From Desulfatibacillum alkenivorans DSM 16219 (lineage in GTDB: Bacteria; Desulfobacterota; Desulfobacteria; Desulfobacterales; Desulfatibacillaceae): a DNA stretch of 64,000 nt. The stretch spans positions 1 to 64,000 of the forward strand of contig NZ_FQZU01000036.1 in the NCBI RefSeq assembly GCF_900142135.1, read 5' to 3'. The notes below the pieces were generated by a model, which saw nothing but the letters and a program-made list of their open reading frames with translations, was not told where the DNA came from and did not search any database. Position numbers and translations under genes: made by a program. Below, piece by piece: positions 7,856-16,930 of this stretch (position 1 is its first letter; each line of letters begins with the position of its first letter).

Positions 7856-9148
7856 CTAGGCTTTCCCCAGCACCCGGTTTTTAAAGATTTGAAAGCCCTT
7901 CACGATAGAGTTCCAGATGAACAGCACCGCGTCCCGCGGGTCGAACATGGGGCTCGGCAGCTTAAACACGTAAGGGACCTTGATCATAAGATCCCGGACT
8001 CCTATGGGGCAGCCTTTGATCCTGTATACCTTTTGCGCCTCCAGCTTGCCCGTCACCTTGGCGCAGGAGCCAATAAGCATGACCGGGCCGTCCGGGACGA
8101 TCACGTCGCCCTCATACACCCCGCACACAATGGCGCCGGGTTTTGCCTGTTTCAAGCTGCCGGGGGTGCGCTTTTCGATGGTTCCCAGGCATCCTTTCAA
8201 ACCGCCTTCGCAGCCGCCGTCGCAGAGCATGCCCGTGTCCCAGGCGTTACCGGAGTAAAACTTGATGGGCGTATCCAGTTCGCTAAGAACCTGGAACAGG
8301 CTGTTCCTGCCCTTGGGCCGGGCCTTGAGTTCTTCCAAATCCGCGTCGCCCGAAACATCGATATCGTCAATATTCAAGGAGCCGTAGCCGCGTTCCTCAG
8401 CGATTTTCAGGTGCACCACGTCATGGGGGTCGTAGCCCATAATGTGAGCGGCGACCACGTCGGCCGCCAGGGGGTTGTCCGCAAAAATCAGCAGGCCCAG
8501 CCTCACCGGATAAGGGGCGGATTCAAAGCCGTAAGTAATGTCAATGGCGTCCCCGACTACTAGGTCCGGGTATCCGGGTTCCAGAAGGTCCACGATTTTT
8601 TCGTGAATGCGGTGGTCGTGATAAAGCATCCGCTCCTTGTGGACCAGCAGGCCGATGTTCAGCTTTAATGCGTGGGTGATGGACGCAAAAATATGGTACT
8701 TGAGCTTGGGCATCCAGACTTTGACGTCCGCCTCGGCGATGTATTTGGAAAGCAGCATCTCCTTATGCCATTTGGCTTTGGAGAGCTTTGTCTTAATGAG
8801 CGGATGCTCGTTCAGGTCCAGCAGGGTTATTCCTTCCTTTTTCGCCATGTCAAAATAGCCGGACTCTTTAAAAAACAAGCGGGAGGGAATTCCGAATCCC
8901 CCGGATTCTCCAATCACCAGGCTTTCCGGCTGATCCTTGCGGATTACTTCGGCCATGGCCGCCGCCAGCTGGGGATGCGTGAAAGAATTGTGGATATATT
9001 TTTTGTTAGCTGTCACCACATTAGGTTTTATAAAGACCTTGCCCTGAAACCGAAAGCCCAGTTCCTGCACGGTTTCCTTTATAATCCCCCCCATAAGATC
9101 CCGATTGTAGTCGGCGCAGGACCTTAGAATAACCCTCGGTTTTTGCAT
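7856..9148 (-). CDS. DUF362 domain-containing protein
   Basis: About 430 residues. The DUF362 signature is visible near the N-terminus (KVFIKPNVVTANK and a VIGESGGFG motif) and continues to about residue 260. A cysteine-rich stretch, CDGGCEGGLKGC, follows at about 320-331, with further cysteines after it. DUF362 proteins often occur with ferredoxin-like clusters in anaerobes, and their reaction is unknown. The start at 9148 is preferred because GGAGG lies just upstream; the longer frame would add 39 unlikely residues. It is monocistronic, convergent with the YcaO operon and divergent from the CHASE2 kinase. Confidence 0.8.
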   Translation of the reverse strand: MQKPRVILRSCADYNRDLMGGIIKETVQELGFRFQGKVFIKPNVVTANKKYIHNSFTHPQLAAAMAEVIRKDQPESLVIGESGGFGIPSRLFFKESGYFDMAKKEGITLLDLNEHPLIKTKLSKAKWHKEMLLSKYIAEADVKVWMPKLKYHIFASITHALKLNIGLLVHKERMLYHDHRIHEKIVDLLEPGYPDLVVGDAIDITYGFESAPYPVRLGLLIFADNPLAADVVAAHIMGYDPHDVVHLKIAEERGYGSLNIDDIDVSGDADLEELKARPKGRNSLFQVLSELDTPIKFYSGNAWDTGMLCDGGCEGGLKGCLGTIEKRTPGSLKQAKPGAIVCGVYEGDVIVPDGPVMLIGSCAKVTGKLEAQKVYRIKGCPIGVRDLMIKVPYVFKLPSPMFDPRDAVLFIWNSIVKGFQIFKNRVLGKA

Positions 9149-9450
9149 GAAATTTTCCTCCAGGATGGTATAGAACGTACTGATGCAATATATCATCAGG
9201 ATAGTGGAATGACAAGCCTTTGGGCTTCGGTATTTCCGTCCTGCGCTGACAATCCCTGACTTCAAGCAAAGATATAAAGGAGTTCAGGACAATCTTCCGG
9301 CCCCAAATGCTTGACTCATGAAATTTTTCAGGGTAAACTTACGTACTTACGTCCAGAACAACCCAATTGGCGAAAATGTGAAGTTAAACACTCAACGCTG
9401 TTCAGCCCAGAATGCTGTTTTTGTGCGCTTAATCCGGAGGAATTATACTA

Positions 9451-12015
9451 ATGGGCGTCCTTAGAAAGCACCCCGCTGTTTTTCTCGGTCTTTTCATCAT
9501 GCTGCTTTTTTTTGTTCTTAACGCTGTACGCGTGGAGTTTTTAGACGCTCTGGACAATAAGTTGTACGACATTGCCATGAATATTCGCGGCGATTTTGAA
9601 GCGCCCAGCGACGTGGTCCTGGTGGAGGTTGACGAAGAATCCATCAAGCGGCTCGGCCGCTGGCCCTGGCCCCGGACGATCCTGGCCGAGGGCATTGACA
9701 TTATCGGCCAGGGCCAGCCCAAGGTTATCGGCCTGAATGTTATTTTGTCCGAAGCCCAGACAACGGACAGCGTTGAAATATTGGAAGCTCTCAAAGAGAT
9801 GTTCTCCACGGCCTTCGGGGACGTGCAAGACCCGGAGCTTCAGGAAAGGGCCGGCGTTTTCATGCAGTCCATGAACGAGGCCCAGCAGGCTCTGGATTTT
9901 GACGGCGCCTTGGCTTCAGCCATGGATATGGCCGGGAATGTGGTGCTGCCCGTCTACTATTCCATGTCCGACGCGGTTCCGCCTCCTGATGAGCCTAATG
10001 AGGCGCTGTATCCTCTGGCCCTGTCCCTGGAAATTCCCGACGGAACCCTGGTCCCTTACCCCGCTTCGGAAATCATTCTTCCCATAGACCAATTTCTTTA
10101 CGCCTGCATAGGCATTGGCCATATCAACGTCAGCCCGGACCCGGACGGAGTGGTTCGGCGGGAAGTCCTTTACTTTAACGGCGGCGGGGTGAACGAAGTG
10201 CTGCCCATCCCCTCCTATACGGTCAGCCTGCTTTGGCATTACCTTGGCGCAGGCCAGGACGAGGCCACGGCGGCTTTGGGCTACGGCCTCAGGATCAAAG
10301 GACGCGAAATACCCACCCTGGCCGACGGCTCCATCATGGTCAGCTACAAGGGCCCCCCGGGAGCGTTCCAGTCCTACTCGTTTTTTGAAGTCGCCAACGG
10401 CTCGGTCAAACCCGCCGTGTTTAAAAACAAACTGGTCATCCTGACCATCACGGCCCCCGGCATTACGGACCTTTTATCCACGCCCACAGGGGATATGACT
10501 CCCGGCGAATTTTCCGCCAACTCCATCTGGACCATGCTGAATAATGACTTTATTCAACAGCCGCCCTGGACGGGCACGGCCCAGTTGGCGTTCATCCTGG
10601 TCATCGGCTTGCTCAGCGCCCTGGTGCTGCCCAGGATCAAAGCCCTGTTCGCCGCGCTCATCTTTATCGTGCTTCTTTTCGGCCTTGCCGGCGGCAGCTT
10701 TTACATGTTGACGGCCAGCGGCGTGTGGATGCCGGTCATGTACGCCATCATCCAGCTGATTCTCAGCTATATCGGCGCGGTGACCATCCAGTACTTTGTC
10801 AGTGAAACCGGCATGGAAAAAGCCAAGGGCGAGTCCGCCGAAACCAACCGCATGCTGGGCCTTTCCTTCCAGAACCAGGGCATGCTGGACATGGCCTTTG
10901 ACAAATTCCGGCGGGTTCCCGTGGACGACGAAGTCAAAGACCTTTTGTACAACCTGGCCCTGGACTTTGAGCGCAAAAGACAGTTCAACAAGGCCGCCAG
11001 CGTGTATGAATACATTGAAGAGCATGACCAGAAGTTTAAAGACGTCGCCCAAAGAAAAACCAAGCTCATGCAGGCCAGCGAAACCATGGTATTCGGTCCC
11101 GGCATTTTGGGAGGCGGCGGGGTAAGCGACACCCTGATCTCCGAAGGCTCGGACACCAAACCCACTTTGGGCCGTTACGAAGTCAGCAAGATGCTCGGCA
11201 AGGGCGCCATGGGCATCGTGTACCTGGGCAAGGATCCCCGGATCAACCGCACCACGGCTATTAAGACCGTCCGCTTCTCCGACGATTTCCAGGAAGAGGA
11301 AGCCGCAAAGATGAAGGAAAAGTTCTTCCGGGAGGCGGAAAGCGCAGGCACCTTGTCCCACCCCAATATCGTGACCATATACGATGCGGGCGAGGAGCAG
11401 GATCTGGCCTACATCGCCATGGAGTTTTTGGAAGGCGGGGACCTGGAGGACCATATCAAGCCGGACAAACTCCTGCCCATGCGCAAGGTCATCGGCCACA
11501 TGGCTGACATCTGCGACGCGTTGGACTACGCCCACTCCAAGGGCATCGTCCATCGGGACATCAAGCCCGCAAACATCATGCTTTTAAAAACCGGCGTGTG
11601 TAAAATTACGGACTTCGGCATCGCCCGCATCACGGCCACGTCCCAGACCCAGACGGGCGTTGTCAAAGGCACGCCTTACTATATGAGTCCCGAGCAAATC
11701 GCTGGACAAAAGGTGGACGGCAGGTCCGACATCTTTTCCGTGGGCGTTATGACCTATCAACTGCTCACGGGCAAACTGCCCTTTCACGGCGATTCCGTGG
11801 CGGCATTGATGCACCAGATTATGAATGTCGCCCATCCCGACCCCAGGCAGTTCAACCCCAAGATTCCCAAGCCCTTGGCGGCGATCATTAACAAGGCCCT
11901 GGAAAAGGATCGGGATAAGCGCTATCAAAAAGCCGGACAGATGGCATCCCACCTTCGTCAACTTGGGCAGAGAATAGACGCCATGGCGGCCCAAAAGAAG
12001 GAAGGAGGGGCGTAG
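9451..12015 (+). CDS. CHASE2-domain transmembrane Ser/Thr protein kinase
   Basis: 854 residues. An N-terminal membrane segment (about 9-26) is followed by an extracytoplasmic CHASE2 sensor (about 30-360, beginning NKLYDIAMNIRG and VVLVEVDEESIKRLGRWPWPR). Three membrane helices (about 370-445) and a short TPR-like linker lead to an active-looking Hanks-type kinase from about 573. The kinase has LGKGAMGIVYLGK, AIKTV lysine, HRDIKPANIM (about 697), TDFGIA (about 720) and GTPYYMSPEQ. It probably senses an envelope signal and phosphorylates cytoplasmic partners. The PP2C phosphatase and FHA protein that follow on the same strand are the expected opposing and reading modules. The ribosome site GGAGG lies upstream of the ATG. 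Confidence 0.9.
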   Translation: MGVLRKHPAVFLGLFIMLLFFVLNAVRVEFLDALDNKLYDIAMNIRGDFEAPSDVVLVEVDEESIKRLGRWPWPRTILAEGIDIIGQGQPKVIGLNVILSEAQTTDSVEILEALKEMFSTAFGDVQDPELQERAGVFMQSMNEAQQALDFDGALASAMDMAGNVVLPVYYSMSDAVPPPDEPNEALYPLALSLEIPDGTLVPYPASEIILPIDQFLYACIGIGHINVSPDPDGVVRREVLYFNGGGVNEVLPIPSYTVSLLWHYLGAGQDEATAALGYGLRIKGREIPTLADGSIMVSYKGPPGAFQSYSFFEVANGSVKPAVFKNKLVILTITAPGITDLLSTPTGDMTPGEFSANSIWTMLNNDFIQQPPWTGTAQLAFILVIGLLSALVLPRIKALFAALIFIVLLFGLAGGSFYMLTASGVWMPVMYAIIQLILSYIGAVTIQYFVSETGMEKAKGESAETNRMLGLSFQNQGMLDMAFDKFRRVPVDDEVKDLLYNLALDFERKRQFNKAASVYEYIEEHDQKFKDVAQRKTKLMQASETMVFGPGILGGGGVSDTLISEGSDTKPTLGRYEVSKMLGKGAMGIVYLGKDPRINRTTAIKTVRFSDDFQEEEAAKMKEKFFREAESAGTLSHPNIVTIYDAGEEQDLAYIAMEFLEGGDLEDHIKPDKLLPMRKVIGHMADICDALDYAHSKGIVHRDIKPANIMLLKTGVCKITDFGIARITATSQTQTGVVKGTPYYMSPEQIAGQKVDGRSDIFSVGVMTYQLLTGKLPFHGDSVAALMHQIMNVAHPDPRQFNPKIPKPLAAIINKALEKDRDKRYQKAGQMASHLRQLGQRIDAMAAQKKEGGA

Positions 12016-12049
12016 ACGCCCGAATTTTGTGTTTTTTTCCTGAGTCTTG

Positions 12050-12078
12050 TTGAATAAACAGGGAAAATCAAGTATAGT
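12050..12078 (+). promoter_or_regulatory. Candidate sigma-70 promoter before PP2C gene
   Basis: TTGAAT (12050-12055), a 17-bp spacer and TATAGT (12073-12078) lie between the kinase stop and the phosphatase start. The phosphatase may therefore have its own promoter besides read-through from the kinase. Confidence 0.45.
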
Positions 12079-12145
12079 ACACTATCCATATTGTTGGGAT
12101 ATCAGACGCAAAAAAGGCGCAGCCCAGGAAGGCGGAAATGAATAT

Positions 12146-12961
12146 ATGAGCTTGGTAGTGGAGTCAGCCGGCAAAACTGACGTGGGCCAGAAGCGAAAAG
12201 GCAATGAAGACAGCCTTTTTCTGGACGACGCGTTAGGCTTGTACGTTGTTGCCGACGGAATGGGGGGACACCTTGCCGGGGAAGTGGCCAGCCGAATGGT
12301 TGTAGACACCATGGCCGACTATGTTCGCAGAGCCGCCAACGCCGGAAACGACCGGGAGGATATGGCGATTCATGAACCCGCCTACTCCATGGAAGCCAAC
12401 CGCCTTTTGTCTTCGGTGTTCCTGGCCAACCAGGTTGTTTACGAAGTCTCCACCCAAAAGAAGGAATACCGCGGCATGGGGTCCACGGTCAGCGGAATCT
12501 ACCTGACCCAGGACACCTTTGTAGCCGTCAACGTGGGGGACAGCCCCATATATCTTATTCACGACGGTCAAATAGAAACCATCTCCGTGCCTCATACGGT
12601 CATGGACGAACAAAGAGCCATAGACCCGGAAGCCGCCGATCAGCTTGACGGCAAGTTTGAGCACATGCTCACCCGGGCCATGGGCGTTCATGCAGACGTG
12701 GAGCCCTCTGTCTCCGAAATCCAGTGCTTCGGCGGGGATATTCTGGTAGTCGGATCGGACGGCCTTACCAACAAGGTCAACGACCGGGAAATCCTGGAAG
12801 TCGTCACAACTCATAAAGCAGACGCAGCATGCTCTTTCCTGGTGGATATGGCAAACGACCGGGGCGGAGAAGACAATATTACGGTCATCGTCCTGAAAAT
12901 CAAAAAGGTCAAGCATGGCAACGGCATTTTGTCCATGGTGACCAATTTCTTCAGGCGGTAG
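12146..12961 (+). CDS. PP2C-family Ser/Thr protein phosphatase
   Basis: About 271 residues from the ATG at 12146, where the conserved family N-terminus (SAGKTDVGQKRKGNEDS) begins; the longer frame from 12047 starts at TTG and adds nothing conserved. The metal-binding motifs are present: the D of DVG, VVADGMGGH, GSDGLTNKV and GGEDNITVIV. Such PPM phosphatases reverse phosphorylation by Hanks-type kinases. It sits between the CHASE2 kinase and the FHA protein, so it is probably the dedicated phosphatase of this module. It has no membrane segment and should be cytoplasmic. Confidence 0.9.
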   Translation: MSLVVESAGKTDVGQKRKGNEDSLFLDDALGLYVVADGMGGHLAGEVASRMVVDTMADYVRRAANAGNDREDMAIHEPAYSMEANRLLSSVFLANQVVYEVSTQKKEYRGMGSTVSGIYLTQDTFVAVNVGDSPIYLIHDGQIETISVPHTVMDEQRAIDPEAADQLDGKFEHMLTRAMGVHADVEPSVSEIQCFGGDILVVGSDGLTNKVNDREILEVVTTHKADAACSFLVDMANDRGGEDNITVIVLKIKKVKHGNGILSMVTNFFRR

Positions 12962-13046
12962 CTAAACGGGAATTATGTATCAGGCTTTGCCTGAAGGGGG
13001 TTCGCCAGCCCCAATAGATAAACAATAATAAAGAGGGTACAGAAAA

Positions 13047-13757
13047 ATGCCGACTTTGACGCTGAAGTTCAAGGACAATATCATCGCCGAATATCCCGTC
13101 AAAACAGGGCAAAGCCTCACCATCGGCAGATTGAGCGACAACAATGTGGTGGTGGAAAACCTTGCTGTCAGCGGGCATCACGCCAAACTGGACTCCGTAG
13201 GAGACGGATACCTGCTGACCGACCTGCAAAGTAAAAACCATACCTTTGTCAATGCCCAGATGATTACCTCGCATTGGCTTAAGCACGGGGATGTTGTGAC
13301 CGTTGGAAAGCACACCCTGTTGTTCACTGACCAGGAAGGCGCCGCCAAGGTTCCCGAAGGCGCCGGCGGCGATATGGATAAAACCATGGTCATGGACACC
13401 AGCGATCACCGGCAGATGGTCGCCAAAAGCGCTCCGGCTGAATCCGCCGCCGCCCCGGCCACAGCCATGCTTTCGTATCTGTCCGGCGGAGAAGGCGAAA
13501 TTCCTTTGAGCAAAAAACTGTTTAAAATCGGCAAGGCTGCTGCCAACGACATTGTGGTGGGCGGGCTGCTCATGGGACAGACGGCGGCTACGATCAGCCA
13601 ACGGCCCAACGGCTATTTCATTGCCTTCGTCGGCGGCCGGGTTAAACCCAAAGTCAACGGTGAAGTTGTGAAAGATACTGTAAAACTTAACGATTTTGAC
13701 ACCATAGAAGTGGGCTCCGCCAAGATGCAGTTTCTGGCCGGAAAGAGCAAAAAATAA
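13047..13757 (+). CDS. Double FHA-domain protein
   Basis: 236 residues. The N-terminal FHA domain (about 5-95) has LTIGRLSDNNVVVENLAVSG, HHAKL and a KNHTFVN segment, the loops that bind phosphothreonine. The second half (about 140-232) repeats the fold more weakly (LFKIGKAAANDIVVGG, then VNGEVVKDTVKLNDFDTIEVG). It lacks the clear SxxH loop, so it may not bind phosphopeptide. An alanine/proline-rich linker with several possible phospho-acceptors joins them. It is a likely reader or substrate of the adjacent kinases. GAGGG precedes the ATG, and a terminator-like hairpin follows at 13797. Confidence 0.85.
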   Translation: MPTLTLKFKDNIIAEYPVKTGQSLTIGRLSDNNVVVENLAVSGHHAKLDSVGDGYLLTDLQSKNHTFVNAQMITSHWLKHGDVVTVGKHTLLFTDQEGAAKVPEGAGGDMDKTMVMDTSDHRQMVAKSAPAESAAAPATAMLSYLSGGEGEIPLSKKLFKIGKAAANDIVVGGLLMGQTAATISQRPNGYFIAFVGGRVKPKVNGEVVKDTVKLNDFDTIEVGSAKMQFLAGKSKK

Positions 13758-13796
13758 AAAGCCGGTTTTTTGAACCCAAATATTTTTTGATTATCT

Positions 13797-13842
13797 GCGC
13801 CCGAAACGCCCCTGCTTTATGCGGGCGACTCGGGCGCTTTTG
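13797..13842 (+). terminator. Hairpin terminator after the FHA gene
   Basis: GCGCCCGA (13797-13804) pairs with TCGGGCGC (13830-13837) around an inner GCCC/GGGC pairing and is followed by TTTTGG. It would separate the phosphatase-FHA transcript from the second kinase gene. Confidence 0.55.
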
Positions 13843-13874
13843 GTTGGGCTTCTTGCAAAACACTGGATCTATTT

Positions 13875-15173
13875 ATGTCTACCAACAGCATGGAAGAACG
13901 GCTTTTGGCCTTGTCCGACCTTTCCAAAGTCGGACGTTATGAGATTGTGCGCAAACTGGGCCAAGGCGGCGCCAGTTTGGTTTTTTTGGGACGAGATCCC
14001 TACATCAAAAGGCTGGTGGCTCTCAAACTGGCGCCCCTGGCGTCCTCCGGAGTAAGCGACAAGTTTTTCAAGGAAATCCAATCCACCGGCAGGATGACTC
14101 ACCCGAACATAGTGGCTGTGTATGACGCCGGCCTTGCCAGGGATTATTGCTACATAGCCATGGAGTATGTAGACGGCCCCCAGCTTTCTGAGTATTGCAG
14201 GCCGGACAGCCTGATGCCCCTGGCCAACGCCGTGGAGTGCATCTACAAAGTCGTACGCGCCATAGGGTTCGCCCATGAAAAAGGGATTGTGCACCGGGAC
14301 CTGAAACCTTCCAATATCATCATGGAAGATACAAAGACTCCGAAAATCAGCGACTTCGGCATTGCCGTGGTCACGGAGGAAACCGCCCCCTTGGAGCAGG
14401 CGGGAACGCCCAGTTACATGTCTCCCGAGCAGTTGAAGGACGAAACGTGCTGCCCTCAAAGCGATATATACGCCCTTGGGTGCGTGCTTTATGAACTGCT
14501 TACAGGGCAAAAGGCCTTTGATGGGGACAGCTTTTTTTCCATCATGTACAAGGTGATCAATGAAAAGCCGGTAGGGATTCGCACCCTGAATCCTGAACTG
14601 CCGCCTATTTTGGAAAAAATTGTCAGCAAGGCAATGGCCAAGGACAAGCTGTACCGCTACTCCTCCTGCGAAGAGTTCGCCTTTGAGCTTAAAGTCGCCC
14701 TCCGCGGCCTGAGCGCCCCGGCGAAACTGGCCAAAAACAATGACGTCATTGAGTATGTGCAAAGCGTTTCGTTTTTCGCCGAGTTTTCCAAAATTCATGT
14801 TCGCGAACTTATGCGCGCCAGTGAGATGGTTCAGGTGAAAGACGGCGAATGCATTGTTGAGGAAGGCGAGATCGACGATAGCTTTTACATTGTTCTTTCC
14901 GGGGCCGCCAAGGTGGTCCGCAGGGGAAATAAAGTAGCAATCATCGGGGTTGGGGAGTGCTTCGGCGAAATGGCTTATATTGGAGGAAGGCCCCGGAGCG
15001 CCTCTGTTATTTCGGAAGGCGACTGCATCCTGATGAAAATCAACGGAGCCCTTCTGGACAGAGCGCCGGCCAAGATTCAGCTGCTTTTCTTCAAGCAATT
15101 CGCACTGACCCTGGTCAACCGTTTGTCCCGGAGCAGCTTTGATCCCAAAGCATGTCTTGAGTCGGTTGTATAG
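13875..15173 (+). CDS. Ser/Thr protein kinase fused to cyclic-nucleotide-binding-like domain
   Basis: 432 residues with no membrane segment. A Hanks-type kinase domain (about 21-285) shows LGQGGASLVFLGR, ALKLA lysine, HRDLKPSNII, SDFGIAVV and GTPSYMSPEQ. A cNMP-binding fold (about 300-415) follows, with GECIVEEGEIDDSFYIVLSG and a phosphate-cassette-like FGEMAYIGGRPRSASV. The E and R of the cassette are kept, so ligand binding is plausible. This order makes a soluble kinase that could be gated by cAMP or cGMP, as in eukaryotic PKG but with the domains reversed. The upstream Shine-Dalgarno is weak. The next gene encodes a repeat protein that may be its partner. Confidence 0.88.
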   Translation: MSTNSMEERLLALSDLSKVGRYEIVRKLGQGGASLVFLGRDPYIKRLVALKLAPLASSGVSDKFFKEIQSTGRMTHPNIVAVYDAGLARDYCYIAMEYVDGPQLSEYCRPDSLMPLANAVECIYKVVRAIGFAHEKGIVHRDLKPSNIIMEDTKTPKISDFGIAVVTEETAPLEQAGTPSYMSPEQLKDETCCPQSDIYALGCVLYELLTGQKAFDGDSFFSIMYKVINEKPVGIRTLNPELPPILEKIVSKAMAKDKLYRYSSCEEFAFELKVALRGLSAPAKLAKNNDVIEYVQSVSFFAEFSKIHVRELMRASEMVQVKDGECIVEEGEIDDSFYIVLSGAAKVVRRGNKVAIIGVGECFGEMAYIGGRPRSASVISEGDCILMKINGALLDRAPAKIQLLFFKQFALTLVNRLSRSSFDPKACLESVV

Positions 15174-15438
15174 TGGATGAAGGCGGCCTGAACGGCCTTG
15201 TAAAGAGCCGCCGGCATCAAAACTTTCGCTGCGCCGGGGGTGGCGCAGAATATACAAACGCCGTCGTTTCAGGCGGTATTGCAACAGATTGCTTCACATT
15301 GCTTCATCAAAGGCGGCGCCTTGGTATAACCTCGCGCATTTCGCCGATCATCGCTTTTTATCGTCTTGCACGCTCTGCGTTCGCTCGCGGCGCCGGAGTT
15401 GAAGCGCATATCAATTACTTCGCATTGATGAGGTCCTC

Positions 15439-16377
15439 ATGGAAGACAAAAAAAGAAAAGTTCCCAGGGCGTCCAAAACTCCCAAAGGCGAAAAAACGCC
15501 CAAACCCTCCAAAGCCTCCTCCCTGGCCCGGGGATTGAGCATGGCCAAAGTGGTGGACAAGTTGCAGGCTTCCCTGAAAAACCTGGTGGAAGTGGGGGTT
15601 GTGGAGGATCTCAGCGCCCTGCTGAAAGCCGTCGCCGATAACAAGGACAATGTGGTCGCGCTGCTGGAAAGAGGAACTTCCATGGCGGAGGAAGGGGAGC
15701 GCCTAGTTACAGACAACCGGGACGAACTGGACAGCATCATCAGAAAAGGCGAGAAATCCCTCGCGGCCCTGGCTTCGTCGGTGGAGCCGCTGCTGGAAAA
15801 CCTGGTCGGCATTACCGATATGGCGGTCCGGAATAGGGACAAAATCAGCTCCCTGTTAACCAAAGCGGACGACATCCTGGAAGATACGGAGGGCATCAAG
15901 GCGCTGACCAAAAGCACCCTGTTCGACGACCTTTCCACCATTGCCCGCACCGTTGCCTCCAACAGCCAGAGGATCGAGTCCATCATCGTGAAGGCCGACG
16001 ACCTGCTGGACGATACGGACGGCCTGAAAGCCCTCATGAGCGCTCCTTTTATAGATAACTTGAACGTCATAACCGGCGCTGTGGCGGGTGAAAGCAAAGC
16101 CATCGCCTCGGTGATCGGCAAGGCGGACGATCTGCTGGACGAGCCGGAGGAAATGAAGGGGCTTTTGAAAAATGCAGGCCGCATGGCAACGGCCCTTGCG
16201 GATCAAATGGAGGCCGTAGCCCAGGATCTGCCCACCTTGACGGACGGCGGCAAGTACGTCCTGGACTCCCTGCACCGTCTGCTGCCCAAGGTGGAAGCCA
16301 TAGACGAAAAAGCCCTGAACAACTTCATGCTGAACAAGGGCATTAGGGTGTTTTTAAAGGCCTTTCCCAAACTTTAA
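15439..16377 (+). CDS. Helical protein built from degenerate 43-residue repeats
   Basis: 312 residues; I recognise no named family. After a lysine/proline-rich head (residues 1-30) the chain is helical with internal repeats. NRDKISSLLTKADDILED, NSQRIESIIVKADDLLDD and ESKAIASVIGKADDLLDE recur every 43 residues, and two weaker copies precede them (NKDNVVALLERG, NRDELDSIIRKG). The pattern recalls the coiled C-terminal parts of MlaD/MCE proteins, but no MCE domain or signal peptide is seen. It follows the cNMP-linked kinase on the same strand after about 265 bp that hold no convincing gene. Confidence 0.6.
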   Translation: MEDKKRKVPRASKTPKGEKTPKPSKASSLARGLSMAKVVDKLQASLKNLVEVGVVEDLSALLKAVADNKDNVVALLERGTSMAEEGERLVTDNRDELDSIIRKGEKSLAALASSVEPLLENLVGITDMAVRNRDKISSLLTKADDILEDTEGIKALTKSTLFDDLSTIARTVASNSQRIESIIVKADDLLDDTDGLKALMSAPFIDNLNVITGAVAGESKAIASVIGKADDLLDEPEEMKGLLKNAGRMATALADQMEAVAQDLPTLTDGGKYVLDSLHRLLPKVEAIDEKALNNFMLNKGIRVFLKAFPKL

Positions 16378-16390
16378 GCAGAGGAAGATA

Positions 16391-16855
16391 TTACCCTGGC
16401 TGGCCGGACTGCTTCCCGGTCATTTCCCGCGTATTTACGGCGAAAACCGTCGTGTTTTTAAGCGAAGCCTCGGGAAAAGGCGGCCAGCTTTCCGTGTAAC
16501 GGGCCATGATCAGGTCCAGGGCCTTCTTTTTTTCCTCCAGGTCCTCGATAAACACGGCTTCGCCCATGGCCGCCACGCTTTGAAAGCGCATGCCCCATTC
16601 GCAAGGGCCGTCGCCGGGAACGGGCGTAACCCCGATGTCCAGCTCCACGCATACCAGGGGGTTTTTCCTCAGTATTTCGATTTTCCTGCCCTGGTTTGCG
16701 CTGTGGAAATAAAAAACTCCTGAACAATACCCGAAGCTCATGGGGATCACATAAGGCTGACCCTGGTCGGACAAGGCCAGCCTGCAAACCTGCGCCTTGG
16801 CAATGATGCTCTCGATATCCTGTAAATCAACAATCTCTTTATCTTTGCGCCTCAT
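16391..16855 (-). CDS. Pyridoxamine 5'-phosphate oxidase-like FMN-binding protein
   Basis: 154 residues of the split-barrel flavin-binding fold. Visible elements are CRLALSDQGQPYVIPMSFGY, YFHSANQGRKIEILRKNP and VCVELD, and then VAAMGEAVFIEDLEEKKKAL, which match the NimA/PNPOx-like group. Members bind FMN or heme and act as nitroreductases or unknown reductases. GGGAGA is five bases before the ATG. The gene is convergent with the repeat protein and lies downstream of the hybrid kinase, with a 7-bp hairpin between. It is a stand-alone gene with no obvious link to the signalling cluster. Confidence 0.8.
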   Translation of the reverse strand: MRRKDKEIVDLQDIESIIAKAQVCRLALSDQGQPYVIPMSFGYCSGVFYFHSANQGRKIEILRKNPLVCVELDIGVTPVPGDGPCEWGMRFQSVAAMGEAVFIEDLEEKKKALDLIMARYTESWPPFPEASLKNTTVFAVNTREMTGKQSGQPG

Positions 16856-16878
16856 GCTTCTCCCTCAATAAGTACATA

Positions 16879-16896
16879 AGGCGGCTCATGCCGCCT
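16879..16896 (-). terminator. Short hairpin after the hybrid kinase gene
   Basis: AGGCGGC and GCCGCCT form a 7-bp stem with a 4-base loop downstream of the hybrid kinase stop. The U-tract is poor (TTATGTACTT on the minus strand), so termination may be partial. Confidence 0.4.
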
Positions 16897-16930
16897 CAAA
16901 ATCAAAATTGTTTTGTTGTAAATATTTCTG

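Noticed and set aside
13869-15284. 471-codon minus-strand frame opposite the second kinase
   Set aside because: Shadow frame; the kinase/cNMP protein on the plus strand has all its motifs.
15173-15538. 121-codon plus frame between the cNMP kinase and the repeat protein
   Set aside because: It overlaps the repeat-protein start, has a low-complexity R/P-rich end and no family match. The ATG at 15439 in another frame is better supported.
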